NCBI GenBank assembly: GCA_022703485.1
Contig: JAKLDO010000028.1
Location: 1-36,272, forward strand
From: a bacterium
GTDB lineage: Bacteria > UBP6 > UBA1177
Direction of reading: 5' to 3'
DNA: 36,272 nt
Shown here: positions 1 through 7,426 of the stretch, one piece after another
How the letters are laid out: the number at the start of each line of letters is the position of its first letter
Numbering within the stretch: position 1 is the stretch's first letter
Position numbers and translations under genes: made by a program
The notes under the pieces: generated by a model
The model's input: only the letters and a program-made list of their open reading frames with translations
Database searches by the model: none
Told to the model about the DNA's origin: nothing

Positions 1-930
1 GTCGGTCTCGGCGGTGCATGCTTCCCGAGCCATGTGAAGTACATGGTGCCGGAAGGTAAAAAGGTCGATACTCTGGTCATCAATGCAGTTGAATGCGAAC
101 CTTATCTCACAGCCGATCACAGGATCATGCTCGAGCGTACCGAAGAGATAATGGTCGGTATCGAGATAATGAAAAAAGCCCTCAAAGTCACAAGGGCGAT
201 AGTCGGTATCGAGGCGAACAAGCCCGATGCAATAGCTAAAATGGAAAAAGCCGCAGTCGATTTCCCGGGAACTGAGATACAGCCGCTTAAAGTGCAGTAT
301 CCGCAGGGTGCTGAGAAACAGCTTATTAAATCTGTTCTCAACCGTGAAGTTCCTTCAGGCAAACTTCCTCTTGATGTAGGCTGTGTAGTGAACAATGTGG
401 GAACCGCGCTTGCCGTTTATGAAGCAGTACAAAAGAACAAACCGCTCATCGAAAGGGTTGTGACTGTCACTGGAAAGAAACTTCCGAAAACGGCCAATTA
501 CCTTGTCAGGATCGGTACGCCTGTCGATATGCTCGTGGAAGCTGTAGGCGGAATTCCTGAAGGGACTGAAAAGGTCGTGAACGGCGGACCGATGATGGGC
601 AAGGCTGTTTCAACGACAGAAGTTCCCGTTACAAAAGGTACGAGCGGAATAATCTTCTTTGATAAGAGCGAAGCGCGCAGAAAGAGAACTGCAAACTGCA
701 TAAGATGTGCAAAATGCGTTTCAGTATGCGCCATGGGACTTGAACCTTATCTTCTTGAAAAGCTTATTGAAAAGAACAGATGGGAAGACATTGAGACGCT
801 TGCAGTGACCGACTGTATCGAATGCGGAAGCTGCAGCTACACATGTCCGAGTTCAAGACCTCTGCTTGACCTGATAAGGCTCGGAAAAGCTAATGTTAAC
901 AGAATAAGATGGGAAAGGAGTAAAAAATGA
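1..930 (+). CDS. rnfC: RnfC, electron transport complex subunit C (5' partial)
   Basis: This is the peripheral NADH/flavin-side subunit of the Rnf ferredoxin:NAD+ oxidoreductase. The reading frame is open from base 1, with GLGGACFPSH upstream of the first in-frame ATG at 34, so the N-terminus lies outside the window and the ATG at 34 is internal. Visible landmarks are the VECEPYLTADHR segment of the Complex-I 51K-like fold and two C-terminal 4Fe-4S motifs: CIRCAKCVSVC, then CIECGSCSYTC followed by PSSRP. About 310 codons are present; the family is usually over 430 residues. It overlaps rnfD by 4 bp (ATGA), consistent with translational coupling in the rnfCDGEA operon. Confidence 0.95.
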   Translation, partial: VGLGGACFPSHVKYMVPEGKKVDTLVINAVECEPYLTADHRIMLERTEEIMVGIEIMKKALKVTRAIVGIEANKPDAIAKMEKAAVDFPGTEIQPLKVQYPQGAEKQLIKSVLNREVPSGKLPLDVGCVVNNVGTALAVYEAVQKNKPLIERVVTVTGKKLPKTANYLVRIGTPVDMLVEAVGGIPEGTEKVVNGGPMMGKAVSTTEVPVTKGTSGIIFFDKSEARRKRTANCIRCAKCVSVCAMGLEPYLLEKLIEKNRWEDIETLAVTDCIECGSCSYTCPSSRPLLDLIRLGKANVNRIRWERSKK

Positions 931-1943
931 GCAGATATGTAGTTTCGCTTTCCCCGCATGAAAAAGGGACATACACGGTTGAAAAGGTGATGTGGGGCGT
1001 TGTGATAGCGCTTCTGCCTTCATTCCTCGCATCGGTATATTTCTTCGGGATAAGGGCCGTGGCAGTTACTGCTGTGGCTGTTGCGACATGCATCGGAGTT
1101 GAATATCTCATACAGAAGTTCATGCTTAAATGCGAAGTCACCGCTTTTGACGGTTCCGCTGCAATAACGGGTATTCTGCTTGCGTTCAATCTTCCAAGCA
1201 GTATTCCTCTGTGGCAGGTCGTTGTAGGTTCGATCGTGGCAATAGCAGTTGCAAAAATGGCTTTCGGCGGTCTGGGTAAAAATCCGTTCAATCCGGCACT
1301 TGTAGGCAGGGGTTTCATGCTGATGAGCTTCCCGGTCGACATGACAACATGGCCTGTTCCGGTAAAATCGGCATGGGTGTGGAACATCACGGCTCAGGCT
1401 GACGCTCTTACAGCCGCTTCTCCGCTCGGTGTTCTCAAGGAAGGGCTTAAAAAGGGAGAGACGATAGACGCTCTTACTCAGCAGCTTCCTACATTATGGG
1501 ACCTTTTCATAGGTTCTGTGGGCGGATCTCTGGGTGAGACAAGCGCTCTTGCAATAATGCTCGGCGGCCTCTATCTCCTTTACAAAAAGATCATCACATG
1601 GCACATACCTTTCTTCTATCTTGCTTCCATCTTCGCTTTTACAGGTATTGCATGGCTGATAAACCCGGAAGCTTTTTATAATCCTGTATTCCATATCTTT
1701 GCCGGCGGTGTTATGCTCGGCGGATTTTTCATGATGACAGACATGGTCACAAGCCCGATGAGCGTGAAAGGGCAGATACTTTTTGCAGTATGTGCCGGAA
1801 TAATATGCTCTGCGATAAGGCTTTTCGGCGCTTATCCTGAAGGCTGTATGTTCTCGATACTTATCATGAATGCGTTCGTTCCTCTGATCGACAAGTACAT
1901 CAAACCGAAGAAATTCGGGAAGGAGGTGAACTATGCCGGATAA
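927..1943 (+). CDS. rnfD: RnfD, membrane flavoprotein subunit D
   Basis: Integral membrane subunit of the Rnf complex that carries covalently bound FMN and takes part in ion translocation. The 338-residue product has multiple hydrophobic segments. The flavinylation region reads TDMVTSPMS near residue 270, matching the family pattern in which a Thr in TDxVTSP is the FMN attachment site. KNPFNPALVGR near residue 118 is another family hallmark. The start overlaps the rnfC stop by 4 bp and an AAAGGAG ribosome site lies just upstream. The 3' end overlaps rnfG by 11 bp. Length and order are normal for an rnfCDGEA cluster. Confidence 0.96.
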   Translation: MSRYVVSLSPHEKGTYTVEKVMWGVVIALLPSFLASVYFFGIRAVAVTAVAVATCIGVEYLIQKFMLKCEVTAFDGSAAITGILLAFNLPSSIPLWQVVVGSIVAIAVAKMAFGGLGKNPFNPALVGRGFMLMSFPVDMTTWPVPVKSAWVWNITAQADALTAASPLGVLKEGLKKGETIDALTQQLPTLWDLFIGSVGGSLGETSALAIMLGGLYLLYKKIITWHIPFFYLASIFAFTGIAWLINPEAFYNPVFHIFAGGVMLGGFFMMTDMVTSPMSVKGQILFAVCAGIICSAIRLFGAYPEGCMFSILIMNAFVPLIDKYIKPKKFGKEVNYAG

Positions 1944-2508
1944 GAAAAAGAAACTTGAAAGTTCATTTCTGAACATGCTCATCGTTCTCACGGTGATATC
2001 GCTTGTAAGCGCGTTCGCTCTCGGTTTTACATACACCAAGACCAAGCCTGTTGCCGATAAGGTCGCTCAGAAAAAGCTCGAGGATGCGATAAAGCTGGTC
2101 GTTCCTGACTTTGACAGGCTCGGTGAAAAGTTCAAAGTCGAAGGTTTTGAAAGGCTTGACCTCTATACTGCATACAAAGGTGATGCTGTCGTGGGGACAG
2201 CTGTGAAGACCGTTTCTGAAAAGGGATTTTCCGGTGATGTGTGGATAATGGTCGGTCTTGACGGGACTGGAAAGGTCCATAACACGCAGATACTTGAGCA
2301 TAAGGAGACTCCGGGACTCGGAACAAAGCTGTCTGTTCCCAAGTTCAAGGACCAGGTGAATGGCAAAGACCTTCAGACCTTTAAACTTTCCGTTAAAAAG
2401 GACGGCGGTGAGATCGATGCCATAACTGCCGCCACGATATCATCAAGAGCTTTCTGTGACGCTGTTCAGAAAGCTTATGACGCATACCAGAAAGGAGGTG
2501 TCAAATGA
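1933..2508 (+). CDS. rnfG: RnfG, FMN-binding subunit G
   Basis: Rnf subunit with one N-terminal transmembrane anchor (about residues 12-32) and an extracytoplasmic FMN-binding domain. Covalent FMN attachment is predicted at the second Thr of DAITAATISSRAFCDAV near residue 165, which fits the S(G/A)ATxSS-type flavinylation motif. The GETPGLGT-like stretch (KETPGLGTKLS near residue 125) is also typical. The start is preceded by AGGAGGTG inside the rnfD 3' end. It overlaps rnfD by 11 bp and rnfE by 4 bp. A length of 191 residues is usual. Confidence 0.95.
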   Translation: MPDKKKKLESSFLNMLIVLTVISLVSAFALGFTYTKTKPVADKVAQKKLEDAIKLVVPDFDRLGEKFKVEGFERLDLYTAYKGDAVVGTAVKTVSEKGFSGDVWIMVGLDGTGKVHNTQILEHKETPGLGTKLSVPKFKDQVNGKDLQTFKLSVKKDGGEIDAITAATISSRAFCDAVQKAYDAYQKGGVK

Positions 2509-3101
2509 GCAGAATAAAAACTCTCACAAACGGGATAATCAAGGAAAATCCTGTACTTGTTCTCCTTCTCGGAATGTGTCCGACTCTGGGTGTCACGGGT
2601 TCGGCAATAAACGGAATGGGCATGGGGCTTGCAGCGACTGCTGTTCTCATCTGCTCAAACATGGCGATAGCACTTCTTAAAAATGTCATTCCTGACAAGG
2701 TAAGAATTCCGGCTTTCATAGTTGTCATCGCAAGTTTCGTTACGATAGTCGATCTTTCTATGGGTGCTTATCTTCCTGAACTTTATGCACAGCTCGGACT
2801 TTTCATTCCTCTCATAGTTGTCAACTGCATAATTCTCGGAAGAGCTGAGGCGTATGCTTCAAAAAATACGGTGCTTGATTCAGCTATAGACGGAGTCGGA
2901 ATGGGGCTGGGATTCACGCTTGCTCTCACGATACTCGGTTCGATAAGGGAGATCCTCGGTGCCGGAAGTATTTTCGGTTACAAGTTCATTGCAGAATCGG
3001 CTGACGGAATGCTTCTTTTCATCATGCCTCCGGGAGCTTTCATCGCTCTTGGATTCCTGATAGCTTTCGTCAATGTACTCAAGAACAGAAAGACGGCATA
3101 G
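2505..3101 (+). CDS. rnfE: RnfE, membrane subunit E
   Basis: Six-helix integral membrane subunit of the Rnf complex (NqrD/RnfE family). The 198-residue product opens with an ENPVLVLLLGMCPTLGVT segment and contains the VNCIILGRAEAYAS motif near residue 107, both family signatures. RnfE pairs with the homologous RnfA to form the membrane core that holds an iron-sulfur centre; Cys residues in MCPTL and NCIILGR are positioned for that. An AAAGGAGGTG ribosome site precedes the ATG, which overlaps the rnfG stop. A 9-bp gap separates it from rnfA. Confidence 0.95.
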   Translation: MSRIKTLTNGIIKENPVLVLLLGMCPTLGVTGSAINGMGMGLAATAVLICSNMAIALLKNVIPDKVRIPAFIVVIASFVTIVDLSMGAYLPELYAQLGLFIPLIVVNCIILGRAEAYASKNTVLDSAIDGVGMGLGFTLALTILGSIREILGAGSIFGYKFIAESADGMLLFIMPPGAFIALGFLIAFVNVLKNRKTA

Positions 3102-3110
3102 GAGGGATAA

Positions 3111-3683
3111 ATGGAATATGTAATAATTTTCATCAGTTCGATACTTGTTAACAATATCGTTCTTGCACAGTTCCTCGGGATATGCCCGTTCCTCGGTGTT
3201 TCGAACAAGGTTTCGACATCGATAGGAATGAGCGCGGCGGTCATTTTCGTCATGACCCTTGCGACCACCGTGACTTATCTTCTCTACAGTCTTGTGCTTG
3301 TCCCGCTTCATATCGAGTTCATGCAGACTGTGGGATATATTCTTGTCATTGCGGCTCTTGTCCAGATGGTCGAGATAATAATGAAAAAGGTATCTCCGCC
3401 GCTCTATCAGGCGCTCGGAGTGTTCCTTCCGCTCATCACGACCAACTGTGCGGTTCTCGGTGTCGCCATCATCGTCATCCAGAAGCAGTACAATCTTGTC
3501 CAGAGCGTAGTTTTCACAATAGCCATAGCTCTCGGGTTCTTCCTTGCACTCGTCATTTTCGCAGGCATCAGGGAACAGCTTGACCTTTTCGAACCGCCGA
3601 AAGCAATGAAAGGCGCGCCACTTTCACTTATCACAGCAGGACTCCTCTCACTCGCATTCATGGGATTCGCAGGTCTGGTTTAG
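3111..3683 (+). CDS. rnfA: RnfA, membrane subunit A
   Basis: Six-helix integral membrane subunit of the Rnf complex, homologous to RnfE and NqrE. Family signatures are the N-terminal [19 protein letters not shown] and [10 protein letters not shown] near residue 120, each with a conserved Cys. A length of 190 residues is normal and the C-terminus is intact. This is the last rnf gene in the window; rnfB does not follow, as it would in an rnfCDGEAB order, but some bacteria place rnfB first. The final 41 bp of the gene are duplicated downstream, at 4149-4189 and partly at 6988-7013, which marks the gene's end as a recombination or insertion boundary. Confidence 0.95.
   Translation: MEYVIIFISSILVNNIVLAQFLGICPFLGVSNKVSTSIGMSAAVIFVMTLATTVTYLLYSLVLVPLHIEFMQTVGYILVIAALVQMVEIIMKKVSPPLYQALGVFLPLITTNCAVLGVAIIVIQKQYNLVQSVVFTIAIALGFFLALVIFAGIREQLDLFEPPKAMKGAPLSLITAGLLSLAFMGFAGLV
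3642..3682 (+). repeat. rnfA 3'-end direct repeat, native copy
   Basis: These 41 bp, starting CTCCTCTCACTCGC and ending TCTGGTTTA, are the coding 3' end of rnfA including the first two bases of its stop codon. The identical 41 bp recur at 4149-4189, and the inner 26 bp recur at 6988-7013, all in the same orientation. Sequence similarity stops abruptly upstream of the 41 bp in the second copy. Confidence 0.95.
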
Positions 3684-3707
3684 AGTCTGTCTGTTCCGGT
3701 ATTAACT

Positions 3708-3736
3708 TTGACAATTTACAGACATGATGATAACAT
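3708..3736 (+). promoter_or_regulatory. candidate sigma-70 promoter for the nucleotidyltransferase gene
   Basis: TTGACA (3708-3713), a 17-bp spacer, and TAACAT (3731-3736). Transcription would begin near 3743, downstream of the ATG at 3724. That favours the start at 3766. The -35 is a perfect consensus; the -10 matches 4 of 6. It is not experimentally supported. Confidence 0.4.
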
Positions 3737-3765
3737 CTGATTCTATTGAAGTTTTGGAGCGGGAA

Positions 3766-4056
3766 ATGCCGACATCTGATTCGATCAGCAAAATACTGAA
3801 AGAAAATTTGAACCTGATGAAAAAGAGGTTCGGTGTCCGTACTATTGCTTTATTCGGTTCTTTTGTCCGGGAAGAGGCTCAGGAAAACAGCGATATTGAT
3901 ATTCTTGTTGAGTTCGAACATGCCACTTTCGACAGATACATGGATCTGAAGTTTTTTCTTGAGGATCTTTTCGGTCGCAATGTCGATCTCGTGCTTTCAG
4001 ATTCCATAAAACCGCGGGCAAGATCCACAATATTAAGAGAAGCACGGTATGTCTAG
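3766..4056 (+). CDS. minimal nucleotidyltransferase (MNT-type, orphan)
   Basis: Small protein of the NTP_transf_2/MNT family. The catalytic signature GSFVREEAQENSDIDILVEF fits GSx(9-11)DxD, with the two Asp residues as metal ligands. MNT proteins usually act as antitoxins that nucleotidylylate a HEPN toxin encoded next door. I chose ATG 3766 because GGAG lies 6 bp upstream and because the candidate promoter would start transcripts after the alternative ATG at 3724, which adds 14 residues. Those 14 residues (MMITSDSIEVLERE) look like a duplicate of the start MPTSDSISKILKEN. No HEPN/DUF86 gene follows: the ATG overlapping this stop (4049) opens a frame that stops after seven codons. It sits between two copies of the rnfA 3'-end repeat. 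Confidence 0.8.
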   Translation: MPTSDSISKILKENLNLMKKRFGVRTIALFGSFVREEAQENSDIDILVEFEHATFDRYMDLKFFLEDLFGRNVDLVLSDSIKPRARSTILREARYV

Positions 4057-4148
4057 AGTTTGTATTGCTTGATCCGCTTTTTGACGCTGTGGATTTATTG
4101 CTTAAGGCAGGTCAGATAGAAAAGTCCTGAATATTTTGAATTAAATTT

Positions 4149-4189
4149 CTCCTCTCACTCGCATTCATGGGATTCGCAGGTCTGGTTTA
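4149..4189 (+). repeat. rnfA 3'-end direct repeat, second copy
   Basis: A perfect 41/41 bp copy of the rnfA 3' end, lying 507 bp downstream of the original and outside any gene. The following bases (AAGACTG against GAGTCTG at the native site) are also related but imperfect. Confidence 0.95.
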
Positions 4190-4193
4190 AAGA

Positions 4194-4224
4194 CTGGATT
4201 CATCTAAACATAAAGTTTTTTAAT
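4194..4224 (+). repeat. 31-bp extension repeat upstream of the RCC1 gene
   Basis: This stretch, containing ATCTAAACATAAAG, aligns with 6828-6858 just after the RCC1 gene stop with about five differences, by eye all transitions. The pair therefore brackets the RCC1 gene as degenerate direct repeats. Confidence 0.6.
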
Positions 4225-4227
4225 TGT

Positions 4228-4256
4228 TTGACAGATAAAAGTAATTATTGTAACTT
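4228..4256 (+). promoter_or_regulatory. candidate sigma-70 promoter for the RCC1 lipoprotein
   Basis: TTGACA (4228-4233), 17-bp spacer, TAACTT (4251-4256), 42 bp before the ATG at 4298. The arrangement is the same as in front of the nucleotidyltransferase gene: a consensus -35, 17 bp and TAAC-T, placed 25-40 bp after a copy of the rnfA-end repeat. Confidence 0.4.
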
Positions 4257-4297
4257 CTTCCCAGAAGTTAAAGTTATCTATTTTTGTTGAGGAAAAA

Positions 4298-6793
4298 ATG
4301 AAAAAGCGGTTTTTAATTGAAGTTTTTGTATGTGTTTTTATTGCTTCTGTTTTTTCATGTTCAGACGACAAAAAGTCAACTGCTGATAATGATTATATTT
4401 TAAGCGACACAGAAGAGGCAGAGATTGATGCTTATAACGATAATTCTGAACTAGATGATGAACATCAAGTAATGCCAGATATTGATCTGGAAGGTGAAAA
4501 TGTTCTGGACGATAGTGACAAGATAATAAAGATAAGAGGTGATGCTTATAACACCTGTGCCATCAACGGGAAAGGAGTTGTTTCCTGCTGGGGTAGCAAC
4601 GAAATGGGCGGACTTGGCAAAGGCAATGTTGCAGGCAGCTCAGTTCCGGTCAAAGTTTATACAGAAGGAGTGATGAAAAATAAAAAAATAAAGGATGTTA
4701 CTACCGGTTTTGATTTTTCATGTTCTCTTGATATTGACGGAAAAGCTTATTGCTGGGGTGATAATAGAGTAGGACAGTTAGGCAATGGAACAATCAATAA
4801 TTATCGAATGATACCGTCTAAAGTCGGCACTTCAGGAATTCTTAAAGACAAAGTATTTTTAAACATAAGTGCAGGAGGATATCATGCCTGTGCAATTGAT
4901 AAAGAAAGAAAAGTTTACTGCTGGGGTAGTGTCGGGTTACTCGGAAGTAGTGAATCTGAAAATCAAAATGTTCATGAATCTGAAGTTGATATGACTGGCG
5001 TTTTAAAAGGAAAAATTGTTAAATCGGTCAGTACAGGAGGCCTTCATACATGTGTACTTGATGTTGAAGGTAAGATGTTCTGCTGGGGCAAAGGAAATTT
5101 TGGTCAGCTGGGAAACAATACTTTAACAACAATAAGCCATATTCCTGTTGAAGTTGATATGAGTGGCAATTCGGGAAATATTAGATTTTCTCAAATAAAT
5201 TCGGGATATGAACATACTTGTGCAATTACTGAAGCTGGAAAAGAAATCTACTGCTGGGGAAGAAATTATGATGGTCAACTTGGAGATGGAACCGTTGACT
5301 ATAAAATTCGACCGGAAAAAGTAAAATTTGGGAACTTAGATGATGATGTTATATTCAAAGCTGTTTCTGCCAGTGTTGTCCATACTTGCGCAATTGATAA
5401 CAAGAATAGAGTTTACTGCTGGGGAAAAATCGAAGGATTTTTCTCAAATTCGGAGGAAATTCAAGCGATTCCTGTAAAAATTGATTTAAACAAACTTCCA
5501 GAAGGTGGAAATCTCATAAGCATTGTTACGGGAACAACTCACAACTGTGTTCTTGATGACATGGGTGAGGTTTACTGCTGGGGAATCAATGTGCATGGTG
5601 TATTGGGCACGGGATCTTTTGACGATAATTATGTGCCTGACAAAGTTATATTTGAAAGTTCGCTTAAAGATAAGAAGGTTGTTTCTATCAGCTCTGGAAC
5701 TGATTATACTTGTGCTGTTGACAGTGCAGGCAAGGCATATTGCTGGGGTAATAATGCAAAAGGGGTTCTTGGGAATGGAAATCAAATTTCTTATGCAATT
5801 CCCAAAGAAGTTTATGCGGATGGTATTTTAAAAGACAAGGTTTTGTCTGTTGTTTATGCGGGAAGCACGACATCTTTTGCTATTGATATTGATGGATTTC
5901 CTTATTTCTGGGGTGAAATCTGGAGTTCTGATGAAAACAAACAACTTTTAAATTTGCATCCTGAGACATTTGCTCCTGAAGAACTGATTAAAAACAAAGA
6001 GATCGTTTCAATGAGTTCCAATGGTAAAAAAGTGTGTATGTCAGATTCTGAAGGCAAAGCTTATTGCTGGGGTGATTTATCAATATATGGGTTGCAACAA
6101 CATCTTTTAGATTTTGAAGAAGTGGATATGAGCGGAGTTTCAGGCGATAAAGTGGTAAAATCAATTGAAGTTGGCGAAGATCATACATGCATACTCACAG
6201 CTGAGGATAAAGTTTACTGCTGGGGAGCCAATGATGCTGGACAGCTCGGAACAGGTACGAAAAATTCCAGTTCAGTTCCTGCGGAAGTTGATACAACAGG
6301 AGTTCTTGCAGGGAAAAAAATAGTTCAGATTGATTCAGGTAGAAGACGGACATGTGCTTTAGATTATGCCGGTTCGGTTTATTGCTGGGGAGCAGGAATG
6401 TTAGGAGATGGAACAAACTCAACGAGCTATATTCCAGTCAAAGTTGATACGAGTGGCGTATTAAAAGGAAAAACCATTGTTTTTATTTCATCCGGCAGTT
6501 CTCACAATTGTGCAATAGATAGTGAAGGGAAGGTATATTGCTGGGGGTATAATACCTTCTGGCAGATTGGGGATGGAACAAATACTGACAGATTAAAACC
6601 CGTAAAAGTTGATGACAAGGAAGTTTTGCATGAAAAGTTCATTGTTTCAGTAAGTTGCGGTGAAAAACAATCTTGTGCAGTTGATGTTAATGGAAAGGTC
6701 TATTGCTGGGGTTCTGTTTTAAATGCAAGTGTCGGAAATGGAGCAGAAACAGGTACAGCTAAGCCAGTCGAAGTATTTTATAAAGTGAACTGA
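4298..6793 (+). CDS. RCC1-repeat lipoprotein with 14 repeats
   Basis: An 831-residue predicted lipoprotein. The signal peptide ends in VFSC (Cys21), then comes an acidic tether to about residue 75, then fourteen RCC1-type repeats of about 52 residues. Each repeat has a core like CAIDxxGKVYCWGxNxxGQLGxG. Fourteen repeats would make two seven-bladed beta-propellers. In 13 repeats the core carries a Cys pair about 10 residues apart. In repeat 9 both are Phe (F527 and F537). Such propellers usually bind proteins; no enzymatic motif is visible. A GAGG ribosome site precedes the ATG. The gene is AT-richer than the flanking rnf genes and is bracketed by direct repeats, suggesting later acquisition. 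Confidence 0.88.
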   Translation: MKKRFLIEVFVCVFIASVFSCSDDKKSTADNDYILSDTEEAEIDAYNDNSELDDEHQVMPDIDLEGENVLDDSDKIIKIRGDAYNTCAINGKGVVSCWGSNEMGGLGKGNVAGSSVPVKVYTEGVMKNKKIKDVTTGFDFSCSLDIDGKAYCWGDNRVGQLGNGTINNYRMIPSKVGTSGILKDKVFLNISAGGYHACAIDKERKVYCWGSVGLLGSSESENQNVHESEVDMTGVLKGKIVKSVSTGGLHTCVLDVEGKMFCWGKGNFGQLGNNTLTTISHIPVEVDMSGNSGNIRFSQINSGYEHTCAITEAGKEIYCWGRNYDGQLGDGTVDYKIRPEKVKFGNLDDDVIFKAVSASVVHTCAIDNKNRVYCWGKIEGFFSNSEEIQAIPVKIDLNKLPEGGNLISIVTGTTHNCVLDDMGEVYCWGINVHGVLGTGSFDDNYVPDKVIFESSLKDKKVVSISSGTDYTCAVDSAGKAYCWGNNAKGVLGNGNQISYAIPKEVYADGILKDKVLSVVYAGSTTSFAIDIDGFPYFWGEIWSSDENKQLLNLHPETFAPEELIKNKEIVSMSSNGKKVCMSDSEGKAYCWGDLSIYGLQQHLLDFEEVDMSGVSGDKVVKSIEVGEDHTCILTAEDKVYCWGANDAGQLGTGTKNSSSVPAEVDTTGVLAGKKIVQIDSGRRRTCALDYAGSVYCWGAGMLGDGTNSTSYIPVKVDTSGVLKGKTIVFISSGSSHNCAIDSEGKVYCWGYNTFWQIGDGTNTDRLKPVKVDDKEVLHEKFIVSVSCGEKQSCAVDVNGKVYCWGSVLNASVGNGAETGTAKPVEVFYKVN

Positions 6794-6827
6794 GTTATTC
6801 TTTGATTTAGCTGCTCTGATTGAAAGT

Positions 6828-6858
6828 CTGAATTTATTTAAACATAAAATTTCTTAAT
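6828..6858 (+). repeat. 31-bp extension repeat downstream of the RCC1 gene
   Basis: Degenerate direct copy of 4194-4224. Similarity can be traced a little further upstream (TCTGATTGAAAG against TCTGGTTTAAAG at the rnfA-end repeat). This suggests that a decayed copy of the whole repeat once stood here. Confidence 0.55.
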
Positions 6859-6987
6859 AATAACAACCTTGTGTTTTGAAAGCAACAATGTCTGAAAATT
6901 ACGATATGCCTAGTTAAAATGGACAGTTGTGGCGTTTTCTGCAGTTATGCCGAGAATGTGCCGATTTAAAGATATTTTTTATCTGCA

Positions 6988-7013
6988 CATTCATGGGATT
7001 CGCAGGTCTGGTT
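6988..7013 (+). repeat. rnfA 3'-end direct repeat, third (shorter) copy
   Basis: 26 of 26 bp match the inner part of the rnfA 3'-end repeat, from CATTCATGGG to TCTGGTT. The 15 bp at the left end and the last T and A of the 41-bp unit are not conserved. Confidence 0.92.
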
Positions 7014-7075
7014 AAAGTCAAAATATGAATTGATATATCAAGGGTATAATATTCATTACGATATTGTGCTCTTAG

Positions 7076-7411
7076 TTCTACCTGTCATGTGACGATTACG
7101 AATACCGTTTTGCCGGACTTCCGAATACATATCTTGATTACTTCCCGGTTGACGGAGATATCAGAGAAATGCAGGAGAACTACGCATATAACGGTTGGGC
7201 ATACATTTCTGACGGAAGTTATGTAAAACAGTCTACCAGCAATGATGTTCCTGCGGTATGCGGAAACGGAGTGACAGAACCCGGAGAACTGTGTGACGGA
7301 AATTCAGTTGAATGTACGACTCTTGATCCTGAATACATAGGAGGCACAGCCGCTTGTAATTCAACCTGCAACGGATATAATGAAGTGAATTGTGAAACGG
7401 ACGGGTGGTAA
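7076..7411 (+). pseudogene. 3' remnant of a Cys-rich repeat (DUF4215-like) protein
   Basis: An open frame runs from just after a TAG at 7073 to TAA-TAA after 7411. It has no start codon near the beginning; the first ATG is at 7169, in the middle of continuous protein-like sequence. The upstream part reads DDYEYRFAGLPNTYLDYFPV, so the frame once extended further 5'. The C-terminal half has CGNGVTEPGELCDG followed by several Cys, which fits the myxococcal-type cysteine-rich repeat. The 5' end lies 62 bp after the third rnfA-end repeat, so the truncation probably came with that rearrangement. Confidence 0.65.
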
Positions 7412-7426
7412 TAACCCTCATCCCGA

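Larger units (their letters stand above)
6794..7075. other. gene-free spacer with repeat remnants
   Basis: No convincing reading frame. It holds a degenerate repeat at 6828-6858, a further rnfA-end repeat copy at 6988-7013, and a perfect 12-bp palindrome TTGATATATCAA at 7030-7041 directly before a TATAAT hexamer at 7045-7050. The TATAAT has no good -35 partner. The bases between 6890 and 6980 are unlike either neighbour and may be a relic of a mobile element, but I cannot name it. Confidence 0.5.

Noticed and set aside
3842..4045. Minus-strand and alternative-frame ORFs opposite real genes, for example opposite rnf, groEL and gsp genes
   Set aside because: They overlap strongly supported genes, lack ribosome sites and family motifs, and arise from biased codon use.
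6890..6985. A named insertion-sequence remnant
   Set aside because: The composition looks foreign, but there are no inverted ends or transposase codons to support a family.
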